Assembly: GCA_963838775.1 (NCBI GenBank) | Contig: CAWISP010000024.1 | Coordinates: 124,001-188,000, forward strand | DNA from: Chersky-840 sp963838775 | Lineage (GTDB): Bacteria; Actinomycetota; Acidimicrobiia; Acidimicrobiales; UBA8190 | Reading direction: 5' to 3' | Length of the DNA stretch: 64,000 nucleotides | Shown: positions 54,958 through 63,339 of the stretch, in pieces | How positions within the stretch are numbered: position 1 is the first letter of the stretch | Layout: every line of letters starts with the position of its first letter | Position numbers and translations under genes: made by a program | The notes under the pieces: model-generated | Seen by the model: only the letters and a program-made list of their open reading frames with translations | Databases searched by the model: none | Told to the model about the DNA's origin: nothing

Positions 54958-56367
54958 ATGCGACGATTGGGTGGGCTGGACCCCATGTTCTTCTACCTTG
55001 ACACGCCCACCACCCACATGCAGTCGGCATACGTCTGCATCTTCGATCCCTCGACGGCACCCGAGGACTACTCGTTCACCACGGTGCGGACGCTCCTGGA
55101 GCAGCGTCTGCATCTGCTGCCGCCGTTCCGCCGGCGTCTAGTCGAGGTCCCACTTGGCCTGGACCACCCGCGCTGGGTGGAGGACCCGGACTTCAACCTG
55201 GACCATCACTTGCACCCGGCGATCATTGCGTCGCCGGGTGGGGAGTCTGAGTTGGCCGAGTTCACCGCGGCCGTCCTGAGCCAGCCGCTGGATCGAAGCC
55301 GACCACCGTGGGAGATGTACGTGATCGAGGGTCTGCAGGGGGGTCTGGTCGCCTCGCTCACCAAGGTCCACCACGCCGCTATCGACGGGGTCTCTGGGGA
55401 AGAGCTCATCGTCAATCTGCTCGACCTCACACCGGAGCCAGTCGCGGTGGATCCTCCGGATCCGCCCTGGGAACCCGAGGGCCTCCCCTCTGACCTCAAG
55501 CTTGTGGGTGACGCACTCGTGGGGCTCTGCCGTCGCCCAGCGGTGACAACGCGGGCAGCATGGCGCACCGCGCGGGCCGGAGCAAACCTGCTGGGGCATG
55601 CTCGCCGGGTTGGGTTCTCGAGGGTGTCGTTACCGATGGGCGCTCCCCGAACGTCGCTGGGTGCCCCAGTGGGGCCAGAGCGGCGGGTTGCCTTCGCCCA
55701 GGCGAGCCTGGACGAGGTGAAGTCAGTCAAACGCGCCTTCGGTGTCACCGTGAACGACGTCGTACTCGCGATGTGCTCGGGGGCGCTGCGCTATCACCTT
55801 GCTGCGTTGGACGAGCAACCGAAGGCGTCGATGGTGGCCATCGTTCCGCTTTCGGTGCGGGCCGAGCAGGAGCGGGGGACGTTGGGAAACCGACTGTCTT
55901 TTATGTTCGTCTCTTTGGCGAGCGCATTCGACGATCCGGTGCAGCGGTTGCGAGCCATCGCCCACGCCACTCAAGCGGCCAAGGCCCAGGAGCGCGCCAT
56001 CCGCCTCGATGTCGTCGGCTCGGCATGGGTGGAGGCCACCGTGCCCGCGTTGGTTGCACCCGCTGTTCGCTTCGCCTCGCGCCTCGGAGTCGTGGATCGA
56101 GTGCGGCCAGGGAACTTGATCATCTCGAACATCGTCGGTCCACCCGTCGACCTCTACTTCGCGGGGGCCCGTCTGGTGGCGGCATATCCGATGGGTCCAA
56201 TCACCGACGGCATCGGCCTCAACATCACCGTGCAGAGCTACCTCGGGTCGCTCTACTTCGGGCTGATGGCGAGCCCGAACACGGTGCCCAATGTGTGGAA
56301 CCTTGCCCATGGCCTGACCGACGCCCTTCACGAACTGGCCAAGGCCGCAGCGGCGAGCCCGGGCTGA
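54958..56367 (+). CDS. Wax ester synthase/diacylglycerol acyltransferase (WS/DGAT)
   Basis: A 469-residue bifunctional acyltransferase that esterifies fatty alcohols or diacylglycerol with acyl-CoA to form storage lipid. The active-site HHxxxDG is HHAAIDGVSG (~residues 138-147). Other family parts are LDPMFFYLDTPTTHMQ, PRWVEDPDFNLDHHLH, the NDVVLA segment and the C-terminal GPPVDLYFAGARL. ATG 54958 has GAGGAGGGG upstream. It follows the SDR and acyl-CoA ligase on the same strand. Confidence 0.94.
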   Translation: MRRLGGLDPMFFYLDTPTTHMQSAYVCIFDPSTAPEDYSFTTVRTLLEQRLHLLPPFRRRLVEVPLGLDHPRWVEDPDFNLDHHLHPAIIASPGGESELAEFTAAVLSQPLDRSRPPWEMYVIEGLQGGLVASLTKVHHAAIDGVSGEELIVNLLDLTPEPVAVDPPDPPWEPEGLPSDLKLVGDALVGLCRRPAVTTRAAWRTARAGANLLGHARRVGFSRVSLPMGAPRTSLGAPVGPERRVAFAQASLDEVKSVKRAFGVTVNDVVLAMCSGALRYHLAALDEQPKASMVAIVPLSVRAEQERGTLGNRLSFMFVSLASAFDDPVQRLRAIAHATQAAKAQERAIRLDVVGSAWVEATVPALVAPAVRFASRLGVVDRVRPGNLIISNIVGPPVDLYFAGARLVAAYPMGPITDGIGLNITVQSYLGSLYFGLMASPNTVPNVWNLAHGLTDALHELAKAAAASPG

Positions 56368-56540
56368 TTGCCGACGGTTGTCAATCCGGCCAACCACAAG
56401 CCGCAGCTCAAGGCCTTCGTGGATGATCTTGCGCATTTCTGGTTGTTGGGCATAGCCACTCCACTCATTCCTGCATCAAGGATCCGTGATCGTGCGCGAT
56501 CCCGTCGCGGCGGGTCTCCTGCTGACCATCCTAAAGTGGA

Positions 56541-56713
56541 GGGATTGTGCGGCCAGCCTCGGAGATAAGTATCAGGCGGACCACACGCAAATGTTCTGAC
56601 TCGTGACTCGGCGATACGGGGCGGTCTACTGGCACCCCTGGACCGAGCTACAGGTTGCGGTGGGGGAGGCCCCGAATCGTTCTCCGGGCCTACCAAGGGA
56701 GGCCAAGCGCTGG
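56541..56713. repeat. Uninterrupted copy of the sequence split by the IS30/intron element
   Basis: The first 59 bases match 26642-26700 and the following ~110 match 30180-30290, separated by only five or six bases. The wider gap 56368-56972 holds no supported gene. Confidence 0.75.
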
Positions 56714-56972
56714 TGATGTGCTGGGTCCTGGCAGTCGGTGGATGACTCGACCTGATCGGTAACGCTCGCGGCCGCGAATACTGAGCTGTCGCATCTCGGC
56801 ACCGTGTCACCGGCATCGGCACCGTGCGGATGTATATCTGCCTACCCCCCGGGGAAGCTGTGGACCCGAGACGAGCAGGGACCACCGAGCCAACCCCTCG
56901 ATCGGCCGTGCCGTCCTCTCGGCTGCCCGCAGCCCCTTGTCGGGCAGATCGTCTTGTGGGTACGGTGCGCCG

Positions 56973-57149
56973 ATGGACACAGAAGCCGACATCAGGGCGC
57001 TCAAACACGGGTTGAGCGAGCTTGCCAGAGCAGTTGAGGAGTTGGCAGATGCCGTGGAGGATGCCGTTCAAGGCCGAAGCGCTTCGGAGATGAGCGGCGC
57101 CAGGAACGCGAGTCACACGGCTAGGCAGATTGCCCAGCGCTTCATGTGA
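56973..57149 (+). CDS. Small coiled-coil-like protein
   Basis: A 58-residue, mostly helical, acidic frame starting MDTEADIRALKHGLSELARA, with a heptad-like pattern through VEELADAVEDAV. The ribosome site is weak. Not recognised; could be real or chance. Confidence 0.4.
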   Translation: MDTEADIRALKHGLSELARAVEELADAVEDAVQGRSASEMSGARNASHTARQIAQRFM

Positions 57150-57183
57150 CCTGCCACGTGCCGGGGTCGTGGTCGGGCACCTG

Positions 57184-57369
57184 GTGAGAGAACTCCCATA
57201 TGGCAATTTCACTCGGCAGATGTTCCTGGGTGGCAACCTCGACACCTCCAACATCGAGGCCGAGTACGACTCCCGCGTACTCGTCTTGTCGATACCGGTG
57301 GCCCCCCACGCCCAGCCGCGGCGCATCCAGGTCACCCAGCGAGGCGACAAGCGGCCACTCAGCGCCTGA
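57184..57369 (+). pseudogene. Hsp20/alpha-crystallin small heat-shock protein, C-terminal fragment
   Basis: RELPYGNFTRQMFLGGNLDT, IEAEYDSRVLVLSIPVAP, and QPRRIQV match the second half of the alpha-crystallin domain and the C-terminal strand of bacterial Hsp20. About 60 of ~140 residues remain and the N-terminal part is absent. Confidence 0.78.
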
Positions 57370-57407
57370 CCAGCGCCGACGCTGGCTCAGCCTGTCAACT
57401 CGTCCAT

Positions 57408-57470
57408 TGGGCCGTCTGGGCCGTCTGGGCCGTCTGGGCCGTCTGGGCCGTCTGGGCCGTCTGGGCCGGC
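57408..57470. repeat. 9-bp tandem repeat
   Basis: TGGGCCGTC occurs six times perfectly from 57408 to 57461, followed by TGGGCCGGC. It lies just after the Hsp20 fragment, outside any supported gene. Confidence 0.9.
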
Positions 57471-57769
57471 GTCCGAATCCCAGAAGTCCAACCCAGGTTG
57501 CAGAGTTAAACGCGTCTGGAGATGTCACCTCAGGGAGCGGGACAGCGCGGAGGTCACCCCCCGGTGCGGACTTTCTCAGTTCTGCGATGACACCGGGAGT
57601 GGCGCCCTCTGAGCGCTGAGGATGGGGGCTTGCGTTTCTGTCCTGATAGCTCGCGCCGAACAGCATCGTCGTCGCACCTCGCCCGGTGCGTCAGAATAAT
57701 GAGGTGAGAGCCGGCATCGACATACAGGATCAGCATCTCACAGGCCAGATACGAGTCGACGATCGATTG

Positions 57770-58162
57770 ATGACGTCCGGGCAGGCGGCTCTGCTGTGGG
57801 TGGGCGATGCTGCCTCAAAGTCGTCACCGGTTGCGACGCTGACGCCTCTGTGGGTGAATGATCTGCCGCGTGCCGATTGGTTTCCCGATCCGCTTGACGG
57901 CGGGCAGCTTCGCTTTTGGAACGGACTCGGATGGGACGAACAGACCATGCCCTCCACTCCTGGTGGCAGGCAGGAGGTGCCCGGTGAAGACCTGTTTGTG
58001 AACACCCGGGACGGTGCCGCGAAACCTGCCACGCGGAAGAACAGGAGGGATTCCGTGCGAGCCGCGCTTTTCAGTGCGTTTGGGCACGGCGGTGGGGGAC
58101 TCGGGGACGAATCGGCGCGGACCCGGGACTCCGATGGCGCGGTGGAGTCAGCAGATAGCTAG
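57770..58162 (+). CDS. DUF2510-domain protein
   Basis: About 130 residues. PRADWFPDPLDGGQLRFWNG and GWDEQTMP form the short DUF2510 motif (W-P-DP ... RYWDG ... W), an actinobacterial domain of unknown function often at protein N-termini. The remainder is polar. ATG 57770 and a GTG at 57686 are both possible starts. It precedes the ParA gene by 90 bases. Confidence 0.6.
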   Translation: MTSGQAALLWVGDAASKSSPVATLTPLWVNDLPRADWFPDPLDGGQLRFWNGLGWDEQTMPSTPGGRQEVPGEDLFVNTRDGAAKPATRKNRRDSVRAALFSAFGHGGGGLGDESARTRDSDGAVESADS

Positions 58163-58252
58163 CCGCCTGGTCAACACCTGGTTGCACGAGTCCTCCGGTG
58201 GTCGGACGATGGTCCACGGTGACAGTGATGTGTCTTGCGTAGACTCCGCCCC

Positions 58253-59044
58253 GTGGCACGGCTGGTGGCGGTGGCGAATCAAAAAGGCGGCGTTGCCAAG
58301 ACCACAACTGTTCACTCCCTCGGCTACGCGCTCGCCGAATCAGGCAGACGGGTGCTCCTCGTCGATCTCGACCCCCAAGCGTGCTTGACCTACTCGACAG
58401 GCATCGATGTCGATTCGCTCGACCTCACCCTGCACGACATATTCCAGCGGCGAGCGAAAGCGACAGACGTCCGTCGAGTGGTGGATGGGGTCGCGGGCTT
58501 GGAGATCCTGCCCGCCGCCATCGACCTGGGGGCTTCTGAGATCGACCTCCTCTATCGCACTGGGCGCGAGTACGTCCTGAGCTACGTCCTGGCAGACGTA
58601 CGAGACGACTACGACATCATCTTGATCGACTGTCCACCGTCGTTGGGTGTGTTGACCATCAACGGTCTCACTGCAGCAGAGGAGGTCCTCATCCCCTTCC
58701 AATGCGAGGCGCTCAGCACCCGAGGCGTAGGACAGCTTCTGGAAACGATCGACGACGTACGGACGTTCACCAACACCAATCTCTGTGTCCGCGGGGTGAT
58801 CGCCACCATGTACGACGGTCACACCCGACACGACAGAGCCATGCTGGCAACGATCAAGGATCGCTATGGGTTGGCCGTGCTCGAACCACCGGTGCCCAAG
58901 ACGATCCGCTTCGCGGAGGCACCCCAGGTCGGGCGTTGCATCCTGCAGCACGCGCCACGGTCAGCCGGCGCCGACGCGTACCGGTCGATTGCCCGCAGAC
59001 TTGACGTGAACCCGGAGGGCATTTCTTCGGATCCCGCCCTGTAG
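58253..59044 (+). CDS. ParA/Soj-family ATPase
   Basis: A 263-residue ATPase with the deviant Walker A VANQKGGVAKTTTVHSLGYA, LLVDLDPQACLTYSTG, the Walker B-like IILIDCPPSLGVLTIN, and RGVIATMYDGHTRHDRAML. ParA proteins position DNA or protein cargo. No ParB gene or parS-like cluster is visible, so it may be a plasmid/island relic or work with the chromosomal ParB. The start is GTG 58253 just before the first strand. Confidence 0.9.
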   Translation: MARLVAVANQKGGVAKTTTVHSLGYALAESGRRVLLVDLDPQACLTYSTGIDVDSLDLTLHDIFQRRAKATDVRRVVDGVAGLEILPAAIDLGASEIDLLYRTGREYVLSYVLADVRDDYDIILIDCPPSLGVLTINGLTAAEEVLIPFQCEALSTRGVGQLLETIDDVRTFTNTNLCVRGVIATMYDGHTRHDRAMLATIKDRYGLAVLEPPVPKTIRFAEAPQVGRCILQHAPRSAGADAYRSIARRLDVNPEGISSDPAL

Positions 59045-59341
59045 CTGGCGTTCCCGATCGCAAACTGTACCTGTCCAGCACTCGGTCTCACCGACCGCCA
59101 TGCCCGACCCCGGATCGAGAAGGATCGCGCCAGCCCCCGAGCGCTACCGCTCAGGGCCGTGGATCGCGGGCGCTCGCGCCTCCGCGCGTGACCCGCAGGA
59201 TCAGGCACGTCTGTGTGGTGGACCCGGTCCGCTATACCAGCCTGACCGAGCTTCCTGCCTGCCCGTCTTTCGGGGTGAGTTGTCCTCGTCGGGGAAGCGG
59301 GCACCAGGCGTCATGATTGTCCGACATTCTGACGGGGCGAG

Positions 59342-59584
59342 TCACTTTGATAGCCACGGCCCGATTCTCTTGGGAGACTTGCCGTCCTTATTTGGGAGAT
59401 CCTGGGTCCACTGGACCATGCCCAGTGGCGAAGTGACTAACCGCATTCCGGCGGACTCGGCCATCTGGGCAGCGTCGGCATGGGTTCCGGCGATGTGTTC
59501 CACGTCACCATCGACATAAACGATTTCGATCTCACGGGGGACATATTGGCGCCAAACGATGCTGGCGATCTTCTGCTCGGCCAC
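59342..59584 (-). CDS. Small protein of unknown function
   Basis: An 80-residue protein starting MAEQKIASIVWRQYVPREIE and continuing IVYVDGDVEHIAGTHADAAQ. The GTG start at 59584 has GAGAGGGGG six bases upstream. Not recognised. Its ribosome site and first codons lie in a 128-base tandem duplication, so a second copy of the start region exists at 59712. Rightward of ParA, 59045-59341 shows nothing. Confidence 0.55.
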   Translation of the reverse strand: MAEQKIASIVWRQYVPREIEIVYVDGDVEHIAGTHADAAQMAESAGMRLVTSPLGMVQWTQDLPNKDGKSPKRIGPWLSK

Positions 59585-59819
59585 GGCGTCCCCCTCTCAT
59601 TTCTGCCCTTGAGGAGGCTACCTGCCGGGAAGTCGTCATTGGCGACCGGTGGCTCCGAAGCCGTTGGGAATGGTCTAGAGCCTGCTACGAGTGGCGATCT
59701 TCTGCTCGGCCACGGCGTCCCCCTCTCATTTCTGCCCTTGAGGAGGCTACCTGCCGGGAAGTCGTCATTGGCGACCGGTGGCTCCGAAGCCGTTGGGAAT
59801 GGTCTAGAGCCTGCTACGA
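59563..59819. repeat. 128-bp perfect tandem duplication
   Basis: 59563-59690 is repeated as 59691-59818 with no difference noticed. Each unit contains the ribosome site and first ~7 codons of the leftward small gene. Confidence 0.88.
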
Positions 59820-60024
59820 CGTCTCGGACGATTCCGGGCCGTGACGACTCCGACGCCGATCGCACAAGAGCGTTCTTTAGGCCGGTCTCCCACCGGGCAA
59901 ATATTCGGTGGTCTGGCGCTGCTCCTTCCGTGCTCCCGACATGTCCTCGATGACAGGTGGAGTCTTTGGTCAGCTGGGTGCGTGGTCGTAGTCCAGAGGG
60001 TGGCAATCTCCTCCCTGGTGGCTT

Positions 60025-60084
60025 GGTTCGAGAGTCGTCCGCTCACCTCCACTCAGCGCACAAGAGAGCGCTGACTCTCGAACC
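60025..60084. repeat. Right copy of the island-flanking repeat with 12-bp inverted arms
   Basis: 60037-60084 matches the tRNA-Ala-linked repeat 23355-23402 at 46/48 positions. The whole site is bracketed by GGTTCGAGAGTC (60025-60036) and its perfect complement (60073-60084), 36 bases apart, the layout of a recombinase site. Confidence 0.72.
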
Positions 60085-60086
60085 CC

Positions 60087-60217
60087 TGCTCGACGCGCTC
60101 ACCTTGGAGGAGAAGGCAGCCCTGACGGTCAGGATCGGCCTCTGGAGCATCTGCGGCGCAGAGCATCTCGGCATTCCAAGGATTCAGATGACGGACGGCC
60201 CGAACCGTCGGGCCTGA
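60087..60217 (+). pseudogene. Glycoside hydrolase family 3, N-terminal fragment
   Basis: LLDALTLEEKAALTVRIGLW, then ICGAEHLGIPRIQMTDGPN, is the start of a GH3 protein. It stops at 60217, where the family would continue with GAR. It begins three bases after the flanking repeat; no start codon belongs to it. Only ~43 of ~750 residues remain. Confidence 0.75.
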
Positions 60218-60335
60218 AACCCGTACAGTTCTGCCATGGCCTACGAGAACTACGAATCGTTGCCCATCCGTGGAGCGATTCCTATCAGGTACCAACCGTG
60301 TCGCCGCCGCTGAATCGGCCGGAGAACCTTTGATC

Positions 60336-62501
60336 ATGTCCACCTTCGATGATGCTCGGGAGGCCGTGGCCGCGGGGACGCCAGTCGCCGACGCAGCCCA
60401 ACGCCTCGTCGAGGTGATGACACCCGAGGAACGTCTGTGGTGCCTCGACGGTGACGCACCCACCTGGGCGGGGCTCGCATTCCTCGGAGAGAGCGGGTAT
60501 CACCACGCGCCCTTCCACGCGGCGCGGGTCGATCGCGTCGGCCTCCCGGGGATCTCATTCTCAGATGGCCCTCGTGGCGCGGTCATCGGCAACGCGACGT
60601 GCTTCCCGGTTGCCATGGCCCGGGGAGCGACGTGGGATCCCGAGCTCGAAGGGAGGGTAGGCGACGCAATTGGGCAGGAACTGCGCGCCTCGGGGGCCAC
60701 CTTGACCGGAGCGCTCTGTGTCAACGTCCTGCGCCATCCCGCGTGGGGCAGGGCGCAGGAGACCTACGGCGAAGACCCGCACCACGTCGCCGAACTCGGC
60801 GTGGCGCACATGCGCGGCCTTCAGCGCCACGTGATGGCGTGCGTGAAGCACTTCGCCTGCAACTCCATGGAGAACGCCCGATTCTCGGTCGACATCGAGG
60901 TGGACGAGGTCGCACTCCACGAGGTCTATCTGCCTCATTTCCGCCGCATCGTCGAGGAGGGAGTGGCCTCGGTCATGTCGGCCTACAACTCGCTCAACGG
61001 CGAGTGGTGTGGTCAGAACAAGGCACTGCTCACCGACATCCTGAGGGGGGAATGGGGATTCGAGGGGCTCGTCATAAGCGACTGGATCTTCGGGCTTCGC
61101 GACGCAGCCACCTCGCTCGCGGCTGGGCTGGACATCGAGATGCCCTACCGCATGGTCCGAGCCCGAGACCTCAGCGAGGCTCTCGAGCGCGGCGACGCTT
61201 CATGGCCTGACGTGGACAAGGCGGTCCTGCATCTTGTAAGCACCCTGCTCCGTTTCGACGAGGTCCTGTCAGCCCCGGCGCCTCCAGCAGAGTCCATTGG
61301 ATGTCCTGAACACAGGGCGCTGGCACGAGAAGTGGCAGCACGATCGGTGGTGCTGCTCCGTAACGTACCCGTCGATGGTCAACCGGTGCTCCCACTCTCG
61401 TCCGACGCTCGGATCGCCGTGATCGGCAAGCTGGCAGAGAGCGTCAACACCGGAGACGGGGGGTCGAGCGACGTCTGGGACCTGGCGAATCGCACCATCA
61501 TCGAGGGGTTCAGGTCCGAAGGCGTTCAGTTCGCGTTCGACGACGGATCTGATCTCGCAGGCGCAGCCGGAGCAGCAGCGAGCGCGGATGTCGCCGTAGT
61601 GGTCGTTGGGTACACGTATGTCGATGAAGGGGAGTACATCGGTGAGACAGACCCCGCCCTGGGGCAGCTCTTCCCGCCAAGCGATGAGCCGGCCGTTGCG
61701 GAACGCTTCGGCCTCGAGCTCTCCGAGCTCCCTGCGGTCACGACTCCTGAGTGGCTCATGGGCCGACCTGGTGGCTTTGGAGTCGGAGGCGATCGCAACA
61801 GCCTCAGACTCCACCCTTCGGATATGGCGCTTATCGCGGCGGTTTCGGCAGCCAATCCCAGGACGGTGGTGGTGATTCAGGCCGGAAGCGCCGTGATCAT
61901 GACCGAGTGGATCGACAACGTGCCTGCCGTCGTGCAGGCATGGTACGGGGGGTGTGAGGCGGGGGCGGGTCTCGCTGACGTGCTGTGGGGCCGCGTGAAC
62001 CCTTCGGCTCGACTCCCATTCTCCGTTCCGGTCGATGAGGCCGACCTACCGGCGTTCGATCGATTCGCGGCTTCGTTCACTTACGATCGGTGGCACGGAT
62101 GGTGGCACCTGGAGCACACCGGACGTCGTGCGGCCTATCCGTTCGGATTCGGTCTCTCGTATACAACGTTTGCGCTCGATGGCGTCGAGGTGTCATTGGG
62201 GACCGAGGCCATCACCGTGCGAGGTGTGGTTCGGAACAACGGCGACCGAGCGGGTGCCGACGTCGTCCAGGTCTACGCTCAACTTCCTGATATCGATTCT
62301 CCTTGCCGACTCGTCGGGTTCAGCCGCGTCGAGGTGGCCGAGCGGAGCGAGATCCCATTCGAGATTCGAGTTCCGATCGACCGGCTGGCAACCCGTGATC
62401 CCGAGGAGCACCGGTGGCGTTTGCCGGAAGGGCGCCACCGCGTGATCGTCGCTCGCCACGCGGGGGAGGAAGGCGGCCTGACCTTTGAGCTCGAACTGTG
62501 A
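60336..62501 (+). CDS. Glycoside hydrolase family 3 (beta-glucosidase-like)
   Basis: About 721 residues. The TIM barrel has GLPGISFSDGPRGAV, the WGRAQETYGEDPH signature, VMACVKHFACNSMENAR, and the nucleophile Asp in GLVISDWIFG. The alpha/beta sandwich domain follows (VARSVVLLRN-like AARSVVLLRNVP; VVQAWYGGCEAGAGLADVLW; NPSARLPFS). A C-terminal fibronectin-III-like domain ends the protein. No signal peptide, so it is likely cytoplasmic and acts on imported oligosaccharides or glycosides. ATG 60336 is preferred over a start at 60270. Confidence 0.92.
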   Translation: MSTFDDAREAVAAGTPVADAAQRLVEVMTPEERLWCLDGDAPTWAGLAFLGESGYHHAPFHAARVDRVGLPGISFSDGPRGAVIGNATCFPVAMARGATWDPELEGRVGDAIGQELRASGATLTGALCVNVLRHPAWGRAQETYGEDPHHVAELGVAHMRGLQRHVMACVKHFACNSMENARFSVDIEVDEVALHEVYLPHFRRIVEEGVASVMSAYNSLNGEWCGQNKALLTDILRGEWGFEGLVISDWIFGLRDAATSLAAGLDIEMPYRMVRARDLSEALERGDASWPDVDKAVLHLVSTLLRFDEVLSAPAPPAESIGCPEHRALAREVAARSVVLLRNVPVDGQPVLPLSSDARIAVIGKLAESVNTGDGGSSDVWDLANRTIIEGFRSEGVQFAFDDGSDLAGAAGAAASADVAVVVVGYTYVDEGEYIGETDPALGQLFPPSDEPAVAERFGLELSELPAVTTPEWLMGRPGGFGVGGDRNSLRLHPSDMALIAAVSAANPRTVVVIQAGSAVIMTEWIDNVPAVVQAWYGGCEAGAGLADVLWGRVNPSARLPFSVPVDEADLPAFDRFAASFTYDRWHGWWHLEHTGRRAAYPFGFGLSYTTFALDGVEVSLGTEAITVRGVVRNNGDRAGADVVQVYAQLPDIDSPCRLVGFSRVEVAERSEIPFEIRVPIDRLATRDPEEHRWRLPEGRHRVIVARHAGEEGGLTFELEL

Positions 62502-63339
62502 CGCATTTCACTCCTCCGTCTGTGTGGCCCAGAGCTGGATCGGACCGATTGGTAACACCGCCCACTCTCGGATGCCGGCATCCGTCTGAACGGCTCGAAC
62601 ATGCCGTTCTGCTCGGTTGGAGCGAGACGCCTGTGGGATCCAGGCGCTCGGAAATACTCGAAGGAAGCGGTACAGGGCGGTCCGCCAGCGGAACTGCCAA
62701 GGCATGAGGGCGGCGGGGGAGTCCTTTCAACCCTTTTCGTGGCACATCAAGCGAGAGTCCGAGGCCCGAACCGACTGCCGGAAGTCAATCAAAATGCCTG
62801 GTCAAGGCCCAGAGGGTTTCAATTTCCTCTCTGATGTCTTGGTTCGAGAGTTGTCCGCACCTCCACAGCGTTGTCGAAATGACATGTCGAAATGACAACG
62901 TGTGTGCTGTTCAGGAGCCGTTTTCTCGTGTCCGGTCGCTCGAGCACCTTAAGGGCTTTACTCCAACCCTCCGGACGGACCGGATGCCCCAACCCCCACC
63001 AGCGGATCCGGGTGGACTCGTAATCGGGGGCAGGTCACGGAAGCCAGCGCCGGATGCGCATTGCGGGTGCCTCATCGGATGCGCCGTGGGTCCGGAATGG
63101 AAGGCCGCAACCGCTGGCGTGATACGGATGGTTTGAGGTCCGTCGAGGCTCAGTTCACTCCGAGAAGGGGCCGGCCCATTCCGGTCAATTGCGGTGACAA
63201 AACGCGCTTTGCTTGGGGAACAGCGATACACCTGATTTCGACCAACGCTTCCGCAAGGAAGAGTTCGGTCTCACCCACATCCGGCGTCCACAAGCACGAG
63301 CCAGAATTGGGACGGGCCGGTGACCGCGTCTGGCAAGCA
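62502..63339. other. Intergenic region with a dispersed repeat (copy E)
   Basis: No supported gene in ~840 bases. 62787-62971 is homologous to 30308-30480 and includes the same GGTTCGAGAGTT and tRNA 3'-end mimic, here missing two bases (GTCCGCACCTCCAC). Confidence 0.6.
62787..62971. repeat. Dispersed intergenic repeat, copy E
   Basis: About 80% similar by eye to 30308-30480. It lies outside the 23.4-60.1 kb repeat pair, so the family is not restricted to the island. Confidence 0.65.

Noticed and set aside
23370..60084. Prophage as an explanation of the island
   Set aside because: No capsid, terminase, portal, tail or lysis genes and no integrase were found.
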